Part shown: positions 1-4,525 of the stretch, in pieces
How the letters are laid out: each line of letters starts with the position of its first letter
Position numbering within the stretch: position 1 is the first letter of the stretch
NCBI GenBank assembly: GCA_007121575.1
Contig: SKKJ01000193.1
Span: 1-5,307 of the forward strand
Length of the DNA stretch: 5,307 nucleotides
Source: Natronomonas sp.
GTDB lineage: Archaea > Halobacteriota > Halobacteria > Halobacteriales > Haloarculaceae
Direction of reading: 5' to 3'
Program-made: the position numbers and the translations under genes
Notes under the pieces: model-generated
Told to the model about the DNA's origin: nothing
What the model saw: only the letters and a program-made list of their open reading frames with translations
The model's database searches: none

Positions 1-1009
1 CCATCAACGTTCGATTCCAGCGGGCGTACTGTTGGGCGAAGAGCATATCGATGTAGTAGCCGTGTCCCTCCCGTCCTTCGAGGTAATCGAGATCGTCGTG
101 TCGATCCGTTTCTATCCGTAGCTCGCCGAGCCGATCGAAGGTCTCTTCGATCGCTTCACCCTCGAACGCTTCACGGATCTTCGATTTTCGGAGGTGCGAT
201 TCGCCCATCCCACCCGTAACCCACGTATAGAGTTCGCCGTCGTTGACCGTCTCCGGATCGAATTTCAGATACTCCGCATCGCGAGGTTCGATCGATTCGC
301 GAATCAGATCGGCCGAACGATACTCGCTTGCACGGGTTTGCCAGAACTCCGCGACGGACTTTCCGAGATATCGCGAACCGCTGTGGATAACGAGCCAGTA
401 ACGACCGGTCTCTTGCGAACGGGCGAACTCGATGAAGTGGTTACCGCCGCCGAGCGTCCCCGCGCTTTTGATGACGTATCCCATCCCCTGTCGCTGATTC
501 GAGAGGACGCGTCGACACAGCGATTCGAAGTACGTGCCGTCGTATCCGTCGAAATCGAATTCGAGCGGGTCGATTCGCTCGCCGAACCGGTCGAAGTAGG
601 CGTCTTCGAACCGCTGGAACACGTCGTTCGCTCGGTCGAAGGGGAACTCGTTGATGAGATGCGGTGCGTCGTCGTACTCGTGTACCGACCGTCCCATCGG
701 GACGGCTTCGCGGACGACCCGTTCACGCTCAGCGTCGCCAAGTGGCAACTCGTCGCCGAGCTCGAACGCCGCCATTCCACAGCCGACGTCGACGCCGACG
801 ATGTTCGGGACAATTCGTTCGCCGAGCGGCATGGTGAAACCGACGGGTGCGCCCGCACCGACGTGTGCGTCGGGCATCATTCGGATCGGCTCGGTGAACG
901 CCGGATGTTCGATGAGCATGTCGAGCTGTTCGAGGACGTTCGGTTCGACGAGCCCTCGGTCATCAGTGAGAACCCGTGCGGTCGTGTGTGTTCCCGTTCG
1001 TTCGATCAC
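1..1009 (-). CDS. rtcB: RtcB-family RNA ligase (GTG start, C-terminus beyond left edge)
   Basis: RtcB ligases join RNA 2',3'-cyclic phosphate (or 3'-phosphate) ends to 5'-OH ends using GTP and Mn2+, as in archaeal tRNA splicing and RNA repair. The visible 336 residues contain PDAHVGAG (46-53), VDVGCGM (73-79), GTLGGGNHFIE (184-194) and HSGSR (209-213). These supply the expected metal ligands Asp74, Cys77, His191 and His209. The visible part ends at an ARWNR motif near a conserved family segment. The last metal His and the His that becomes guanylylated should lie outside the window. The start is GTG at 1009: the only codons between it and an in-frame TAA (1019-1021) are TCA, CGG and ATA, and a TATA box lies about 25 bp upstream. 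The motif wording (MMPDAHVGAG..VGFT, HSGSRYLGKSVAEF) recalls the second RtcB subfamily, common in bacteria and phages, more than the canonical archaeal tRNA-splicing enzyme. A role in repair rather than tRNA splicing is therefore possible but is inference. Confidence 0.93.
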   Translation of the reverse strand, partial: MIERTGTHTTARVLTDDRGLVEPNVLEQLDMLIEHPAFTEPIRMMPDAHVGAGAPVGFTMPLGERIVPNIVGVDVGCGMAAFELGDELPLGDAERERVVREAVPMGRSVHEYDDAPHLINEFPFDRANDVFQRFEDAYFDRFGERIDPLEFDFDGYDGTYFESLCRRVLSNQRQGMGYVIKSAGTLGGGNHFIEFARSQETGRYWLVIHSGSRYLGKSVAEFWQTRASEYRSADLIRESIEPRDAEYLKFDPETVNDGELYTWVTGGMGESHLRKSKIREAFEGEAIEETFDRLGELRIETDRHDDLDYLEGREGHGYYIDMLFAQQYARWNRTLM

Positions 1010-1030
1010 TATCCGTGATTACTCGCGGGG

Positions 1031-1038
1031 AAAATTAA
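1031..1038 (-). promoter_or_regulatory. TATA box of rtcB
   Basis: On the minus strand this reads TTAATTTT and is centred about 25 bp before the GTG at 1009. That is the spacing expected between an archaeal TATA box and a transcription start at the first base of the start codon. It suggests a leaderless rtcB mRNA independent of aglF, and it supports the GTG start. Confidence 0.55.
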
Positions 1039-1069
1039 GCCGTTCGAGTACCGATTCGTTGCGTTCGGG

Positions 1070-1825
1070 TTACTCGGAAGCCGAGCCCGTCGCTTCCGAC
1101 TCCGCTGCGATGTTGTCACCCTGCAACCGACGCTCGGCTTCCTCGCGGTCTTCGGGGTAGCCGACGTCGATCCGCCAACCGTCCATCCGGATCGCATCGA
1201 TCGTCCGTCCCGACTGTATCAACAGATCGATCGCGTCCGAGAGTTCGTACTCGCCGCGATCGGAGGGTTGGACGAGGTGACAGGCGTGAAAGATCGCCGG
1301 CGTGAACGTGTAAAACCCGGTCATGACGAGGTTCGTCGGCGGGTCGTCTGGTTTTTCGATCACTTCGACGATCTCGCCGTAGTCGTTGGTGTCACAGACG
1401 CCGTAGCGGGAGGCCTCCTCCCACGGAACCTCCTCGACGAGGAAGGCGGCGTCGGCTCGGTCCTCGCGCTGGCGGTTGAGCACGTCGTGCAGGTTCGCCT
1501 CGAAGATGTTGTCACCGAGTATAAGCATGAAATCGTCGTCGACGTGCTCTTCGACGCACAGTAACGCGTGAGCGAGTCCCTTTGGATCGCGCTGGTGGGT
1601 GTATGTGATCGGGACGCCTTCGTACTCGTCACCGTAATAATCGATTAGTTTCTCCTTTTTATATCCGACGACGACGAGCAACTCGCTCGCGTCGAGTTCG
1701 ATGAGCCGATCGAAACAGTGGCTCAAGATCGGACGACCGTTGACCTCCACGAGGGCTTTGGGTTTGTCCTCGGTCAGCGGCCGGAGTCGGGTCCCCTCCC
1801 CTGCAGCGAGTACGACTGCTTGCAT
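1070..1825 (-). CDS. aglF: AglF-like UTP--glucose-1-phosphate uridylyltransferase
   Basis: This sugar nucleotidyltransferase makes UDP-glucose from UTP and glucose-1-phosphate in the cytoplasm. In Haloferax, AglF does this early in S-layer N-glycosylation. The 251 residues show the nucleotide-binding signature GEGTRLRPLTEDKPK (9-23), LGDN (103-106, with Asp105 a likely metal ligand), RYGV (140-143), VIEKP (155-159), GFYTF (170-174) and WRIDVGYPED (217-226, with Asp220 the second likely metal ligand). It has no C-terminal left-handed beta-helix and so resembles the short AglF type (about 245 residues). ATG at 1825 gives the family-typical start MQAVVLAAG. The frame stays open to a Met at 1885, but that extension (MAGRWCRRGKDL..) looks non-coding. 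A GTG two codons earlier, at 1831, is a credible alternative given the TATA spacing. rtcB follows 60 bp downstream with its own TATA box. No other glycosylation gene is visible. A related enzyme using TTP cannot be excluded from sequence alone. Confidence 0.92.
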   Translation of the reverse strand: MQAVVLAAGEGTRLRPLTEDKPKALVEVNGRPILSHCFDRLIELDASELLVVVGYKKEKLIDYYGDEYEGVPITYTHQRDPKGLAHALLCVEEHVDDDFMLILGDNIFEANLHDVLNRQREDRADAAFLVEEVPWEEASRYGVCDTNDYGEIVEVIEKPDDPPTNLVMTGFYTFTPAIFHACHLVQPSDRGEYELSDAIDLLIQSGRTIDAIRMDGWRIDVGYPEDREEAERRLQGDNIAAESEATGSASE

Positions 1826-1850
1826 ACTCACATTCTGTCGTTCCCGAATC

Positions 1851-1859
1851 AAATCTTTT
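1851..1859 (-). promoter_or_regulatory. Candidate TATA box of aglF
   Basis: The minus strand reads AAAAGATTT here, centred about 30 bp before ATG 1825 and about 24 bp before GTG 1831. It is a weak match. If it is real, transcription would start around 1831, giving either a 6-nt leader before the ATG or a leaderless GTG start that adds Val-Ser. Confidence 0.35.
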
Positions 1860-2158
1860 CCCCTTCGGCACCACCTCCCCGCCACGCTTGCACCGGTGGT
1901 TGAGGATCTATCAGGTGGGCGATTCGTCAGTTGCTGAGCGTGGTGTTTCTGTGGTGTGTTCAGACGAATTCAATGTGCGATTCGTGCGTTGAATCTGTTA
2001 TGTGATTTATTACTGATATGCCATCTGAATTTATTATATAATTATTTTGGCTGTTCAATGATCTCCCATGTTACGCCTTGAGCGAACGCTTTGAACCGTT
2101 TCCGTCGGTTTAATCTGGTAATTTTATCTATATGTTCGAGCTGATTTAAGTAACTAAA
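1860..2158. other. Gene-free intergenic stretch, AT-rich from about 1990
   Basis: No convincing gene is present on either strand. ATGs in the AT-rich part open only very short frames (for example ATG 2019 stops after seven codons). The left part keeps normal GC content and carries short imperfect repeats: GCGATTCGT at 1919-1927 and 1977-1985, and GTGGTGTTTCT/GTGGTGTGTTC at 1940-1961. From about 1990 to 2158 the sequence becomes clearly AT-rich (for example 2031-2047) and includes a hairpin-forming repeat at 2091-2113. It separates the divergently read aglF and the zinc-ribbon gene, so it probably holds upstream regulatory DNA for one or both. A decayed gene or an unannotated small RNA is possible. 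Confidence 0.6.
2091..2113. repeat. Inverted repeat, 8-bp arms, 7-nt loop
   Basis: TTGAACCG (2091-2098) and CGGTTTAA (2106-2113) pair over eight positions. Seven are Watson-Crick and one is a G-T wobble. The loop is TTTCCGT. It lies in the AT-rich gap about 50 bp before the tandem promoter block. It could be an operator, a terminator for an upstream transcript, or part of a small RNA; nothing in the sequence decides between these. Confidence 0.45.
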
Positions 2159-2219
2159 CGGTCCGAAATCGGGTCGCTTTTATATCAAAACGGTCCCGAA
2201 CCGAGTTCGATTTTTATAC
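2159..2219 (+). promoter_or_regulatory. Tandem imperfectly duplicated promoter block of the zinc-ribbon gene
   Basis: Two similar units follow each other: 2159-2185 and 2191-2219. Each begins CGGTCC, continues with a CGAA..TCG element, and ends in a TATA-like box (TTTTATAT at 2178-2185, TTTTTATAC at 2211-2219). The downstream TATA box is centred about 32 bp before ATG 2247, predicting a start site a few bases before the ATG. The upstream box would start transcription near 2208. In the downstream unit the element is a palindrome, CGAAC-CGA-GTTCG (2197-2209), adjoining the TATA box where the BRE or an operator would lie. The upstream unit keeps only the outer bases of that palindrome. Confidence 0.6.
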
Positions 2220-2246
2220 GTCCATCCACAGAACGGACGCGTACAC

Positions 2247-2450
2247 ATGGCGATTCGAACAGACGAAGGTACTGGTGGGATGACTGAGCAGTGTGACGTG
2301 TGCGGAACCGAGACCCTCCACGACGTTTCGATTCAACTCCGTACGGAGAGTCGGCAGGCCGAAAACGCGGCGTTCTCACGGGAACCGTACCGTCTGTCTA
2401 CGTGTCGAATCTGCGGAACTGAAACGTCGCTTCGGATGAACAACGCCTGA
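2247..2450 (+). CDS. Small zinc-ribbon protein of unknown function
   Basis: This 67-residue acidic protein has two Cys pairs, C16-x2-C19 (CDVCG) and C53-x2-C56 (CRICG), 33 residues apart, as in a zinc beta-ribbon. The middle is hydrophilic, with a RTESRQAENAAFSREPYR stretch (32-49), and the end is RMNNA. From memory, this pattern (EQC..CG, FSREPYR, C..CG, RMNNA) recurs in a family of small uncharacterised haloarchaeal proteins labelled putative zinc ribbons (possibly DUF7835); I could not check this. No signal peptide or membrane segment is seen. ATG 2247 is chosen because a TATA box lies about 30 bp upstream. Met12 (2280) would also keep both Cys pairs. Zinc ribbons of this size often bind nucleic acid or a protein partner, but no function can be assigned. 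It is probably a single-gene transcription unit, with a terminator-like structure at its end. Confidence 0.82.
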   Translation: MAIRTDEGTGGMTEQCDVCGTETLHDVSIQLRTESRQAENAAFSREPYRLSTCRICGTETSLRMNNA

Positions 2451-2493
2451 ACTCCGTCGCACCTGCTCGGTGTCACGCTTTTTCGAGTTCAGG
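2446..2493 (+). terminator. Stem-loop and T-tract at the end of the zinc-ribbon gene
   Basis: GCCTGAACTC (2445-2454) and GAGTTCAGGC (2485-2494) form a perfect 10-bp inverted repeat; the left arm contains the TGA stop codon (2448-2450). Within the 30-nt loop, CACC (2460-2463) and GGTG (2469-2472) can form a smaller hairpin, followed by TTTTT (2479-2483). The inner hairpin plus T-tract resembles an archaeal terminator. The long outer stem is unusual and may compete with it. Confidence 0.45.
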
Positions 2494-2516
2494 CAATCAC
2501 ATCATTGGTGCATAGA

Positions 2517-2542
2517 GTTACGTACTCTCGCGTAACGTACTC
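2517..2542 (+). repeat. Direct and inverted repeats just before the aminotransferase start
   Basis: TTACGTACTC (2518-2527) and TAACGTACTC (2533-2542) are direct repeats matching at 9 of 10 positions, 15 bp apart. In addition, GTTACG (2517-2522) and CGTAAC (2531-2536) form a perfect 6-bp inverted repeat with an 8-nt spacer. The cluster ends 5 bp before the ATG at 2548. It could be an operator overlapping the transcription start or a structure in the 5' end of the mRNA. No clear Shine-Dalgarno or strong TATA box is seen for this gene. Confidence 0.5.
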
Positions 2543-2547
2543 ACTGT

Positions 2548-3453
2548 ATGTCTGAGTTTGCTAACCTGTGGCAAGACACGTGGGTGAACATCAACGGCGA
2601 GTTCGTGAAAGGGCCCGAGGCGACCGTTTCGGTGCTCGATTGGTCGTTCGTCTACGGAGACGGAATCTTCGAAGGCGTCCGCGTCGCAGAAGGTCGAATG
2701 CTCAAACTCGATAAGCACCTCGATCGATTTTACCGCTCGGCCAAACGAGTCCGGATCGGGCTGGCCGACGAACTCACGAAAGCCGAGATGAGAGAACTGT
2801 GGCTCGAAACGGCCCGGAAAAACGAGATGACCGACGGGTATCTCCGTCCGATCGTTACCCGCGGTGAGGGACCGATCGGGATTTCCAACAACGACCGCCT
2901 CGAGGGGCCGAACGTCTACGTGATCCCGCAACTCAACCGCTCTGGTGGGCTCAGAGAACTCGCTGCCGGACGTGCGCGGCTCTCTGCGGTTCGATCGCCC
3001 TCCCCCGTCGTTCGTGATCCCAGGGTGAAAGCGAACCACTATATCCCGAACATCCTCGCGAAAATTGAAATCGCCGATACGGATGCGTCGGTCCCGATTC
3101 GGCTCGACGATGCCGGGTACGTAACCGAAGCGGCTGGAACGAACGTCTTCGTCGTCAGCGGGGATACGGTTCTCACTCCCGGCGAGCAGCGGATCCTCTC
3201 GGGAACGACGCGGGCGACGCTTTTGGAGATGCTCGATGCACACGACCGACTGAAGGGGTCCGTCACCGATCTGACGCCGTACGATCTCTACACTGCCGAT
3301 GAGTGTTTCGTGACCGGTTCGATCACGGGCGTCAAATCGATCACCCATCTCAACGGCGACCCAATCGGAACCGGCGAAGTAGGACCGGTGACCGAGGAGA
3401 TAAACGAGCTACTGAGCAACCATCTCATCGGCACCGGAACCCCGATCGAGTGA
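2548..3453 (+). CDS. Class IV aminotransferase, branched-chain amino acid aminotransferase-like
   Basis: This PLP-dependent fold-type IV enzyme has 301 residues, the usual length for branched-chain aminotransferases (BCATs). BCATs exchange the amino group between glutamate/2-oxoglutarate and Leu, Ile or Val. Visible motifs are YGDGIFEGVR (36-45), HLDRF..SAK (57-66), YLRPIVTRG (98-106), the Schiff-base Lys161 in RVKANHYIPNILAK (159-172), Glu194 in YVTEAAGTNVF (191-201), the PLP-phosphate loop LSGTTRATLLEM (217-228), and FVTGSITGV near the C-terminus. The FEGVR form favours BCAT over D-amino-acid aminotransferase or aminodeoxychorismate lyase (PabC). However, the sequence differs from what I remember of the main haloarchaeal IlvE, so it may be a paralog with another substrate (an aromatic or D-amino acid, or an omega-amino donor); I give no symbol. 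Its start follows closely on a repeat cluster. It converges with the ureohydrolase gene across a 53-bp gap. Confidence 0.9.
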   Translation: MSEFANLWQDTWVNINGEFVKGPEATVSVLDWSFVYGDGIFEGVRVAEGRMLKLDKHLDRFYRSAKRVRIGLADELTKAEMRELWLETARKNEMTDGYLRPIVTRGEGPIGISNNDRLEGPNVYVIPQLNRSGGLRELAAGRARLSAVRSPSPVVRDPRVKANHYIPNILAKIEIADTDASVPIRLDDAGYVTEAAGTNVFVVSGDTVLTPGEQRILSGTTRATLLEMLDAHDRLKGSVTDLTPYDLYTADECFVTGSITGVKSITHLNGDPIGTGEVGPVTEEINELLSNHLIGTGTPIE

Positions 3454-3506
3454 TGAGATCGGTTCGTTCGAATGATACGGACGTTCGATCGATAGCTCTC
3501 TTTGTG

Positions 3507-4433
3507 CTACCGGGATTGATATCCGCTTAAAAAGTGTGCGACTCCGCGCGCGCTGGTATTGACAGTCACGTCGTTCGAATCGAGCATCGGTGACAGTTCG
3601 TAAACGCCGAACCCCGTAATCCGCTGATCTTCGGCGAGCAATCTCAGTATTCGATACACTTCCAACGAACGCAATCCACCGGGCTCTGAGGAACTCGTCC
3701 CCGGCGCGGTCGACGTATCGAGCACGTCGACATCGAAACTCACGTAGATCGCCTCCACGTCGTCCATCGCCGCGCGCGCCCGGCGAACGCTCTCATCGAT
3801 ATCAAAGCTCGCCTCCTCTGCGGTGATCACTTCGACGCCGTGTTCGTCCAGGTATTCGACGTACGGACTGCTCAGTCCGAACTGTCGAGCGCCGATCTGC
3901 GCGTATGCGTCGAGCCCGTCCTCGATGAGCTGTCTGAACGGCGTGCCGGTGTGTGGCTGGCCGTCAATGAACGTTCGGACATCCGAGTGTGAATCCAGGT
4001 TGATCACACCGACCGAGTCGTATCGGTCGAGCAGCGGTCGAACGTTCGGGTACGCGAGCGAGTGATCGCCGCCGAAAAACACCGGCAGCGCCTCACGTGC
4101 GTGAACTCGTTCAGTTACCTCAAGAAACGCGCTTTGGGCGTCCAAGACTGTGTGTCCCATCGGATACGCGATATCGCCGAGATCGCCGATCGATTCGACC
4201 GGGCCGTTTTCGAAGTGGTGCGTTTTCGTCCCTTCGAGCGCTTCTCTGAGTGCCTTCGGCCCACGCCTCGCGCCCGGGCGGCCGACGATGTGTGCCTCGT
4301 CGTACGGCTCGCCGACGATCACGCACTCGTACTCGTCCATCCCGTCGAGATCGGTCGGTTCGACGATGTCACCGAACTGTTCGTCGTTCGGATCGGTCGA
4401 CGGTGCGGTCCATGTATGGGAGCTCGTAAACAT
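3507..4433 (-). CDS. hutG: Ureohydrolase-superfamily protein, formimidoylglutamase (HutG)-like
   Basis: This enzyme (308 residues) belongs to the arginase/agmatinase/formimidoylglutamase superfamily, which hydrolyses guanidino or formimino groups with two Mn2+ ions. HutG converts N-formimidoyl-glutamate to glutamate plus formamide in histidine breakdown. All six metal ligands are present: His124 in GGDHS, Asp147, His149 and Asp151 in NLDSHSD, and Asp234 and Asp236 in SFDVDVLD. The PGTSSSEPGGL loop (244-254) follows. The N-terminus (WTAPSTDPNDEQFGD) resembles haloarchaeal HutG as I remember it. DSHSD and SSSEPGG differ from the more usual DAHxD and the substrate loop of HutG or agmatinase, so the substrate may differ; agmatinase or guanidinobutyrase activity is possible. 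No hutU, hutI or hutH gene is visible. ATG 4433 is supported by a TATA box about 27 bp upstream. The gene is convergent with the aminotransferase and follows the AI-2E gene, separated from it by 92 bp. Confidence 0.85.
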   Translation of the reverse strand: MFTSSHTWTAPSTDPNDEQFGDIVEPTDLDGMDEYECVIVGEPYDEAHIVGRPGARRGPKALREALEGTKTHHFENGPVESIGDLGDIAYPMGHTVLDAQSAFLEVTERVHAREALPVFFGGDHSLAYPNVRPLLDRYDSVGVINLDSHSDVRTFIDGQPHTGTPFRQLIEDGLDAYAQIGARQFGLSSPYVEYLDEHGVEVITAEEASFDIDESVRRARAAMDDVEAIYVSFDVDVLDTSTAPGTSSSEPGGLRSLEVYRILRLLAEDQRITGFGVYELSPMLDSNDVTVNTSARGVAHFLSGYQSR

Positions 4434-4454
4434 CGCTGTGCTCGGTATGTGAGC

Positions 4455-4470
4455 ATAAATATTATAAATT
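4455..4470 (-). promoter_or_regulatory. TATA box of the HutG-like gene
   Basis: This is a 16-bp run of A and T only, reading AATTTATAATATTTAT on the minus strand. Its start-proximal half is centred about 25-27 bp before ATG 4433. This fits a leaderless transcript and decides the start codon. It is the strongest promoter-like signal in the window by base composition. Confidence 0.65.
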
Positions 4471-4475
4471 CAATG

Positions 4476-4490
4476 GCGGGGTGACTCCGC
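4476..4490 (-). terminator. Possible terminator of the AI-2E gene, abutting the next promoter
   Basis: GCGG (4476-4479) pairs with CCGC (4487-4490), with a further wobble pair inside, giving a short GC-rich hairpin. In the minus direction it lies about 36 bp past the AI-2E stop codon and is followed by the AT-rich TATA region rather than by a pure T-tract. It could end the upstream transcript or simply be the region upstream of the TATA box. Confidence 0.3.
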
Positions 4491-4525
4491 TTGGTCGGAT
4501 GAAAACCAGTGATATCTACTCGGAA

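Noticed and set aside
304..858. Minus-strand open frame in another register within rtcB (184 codons)
   Set aside because: The product is Ser/Thr/Arg-rich low complexity, typical of an off-frame reading of haloarchaeal coding DNA.
194..1018. Long plus-strand open frame opposite rtcB (274 codons)
   Set aside because: The opposite strand encodes clear RtcB motifs. The plus-strand product has no recognisable motif and is a typical antisense shadow of GC-rich, Asp/Glu-rich coding DNA.
1073..1085. CTCGG-AAG-CCGAG hairpin at the end of aglF
   Set aside because: It lies within the last codons of aglF and has no T-rich tract after it on the minus strand, so I do not call it a terminator.
1701..1937. 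Plus-strand small open frames spanning the aglF start
   Set aside because: They overlap the 5' end of aglF on the opposite strand and have no motif or well-placed promoter.
1968..1994. ATTCAA/TTGAAT inverted repeat with a 15-nt spacer
   Set aside because: Six-base AT-rich arms with a long spacer are expected by chance in this stretch; flanking bases do not extend the pairing.
2518..3348. Long minus-strand open frame opposite the aminotransferase (276 codons)
   Set aside because: It overlaps a gene with complete class IV aminotransferase motifs; the minus product is rich in Arg, Asp and Glu without a domain pattern.
3454..3506. Possible bidirectional terminator between the convergent aminotransferase and HutG-like genes
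   Set aside because: There are scattered GATCG/CGATC and CGAA/TTCG matches but no compact stem, and only a weak CTCTCTTT tract on the plus strand.
4062..4484. Plus-strand open frame of 140 codons opposite the HutG-like gene
   Set aside because: It is a shadow of the ureohydrolase frame and also runs through that gene's promoter; no motif is seen.
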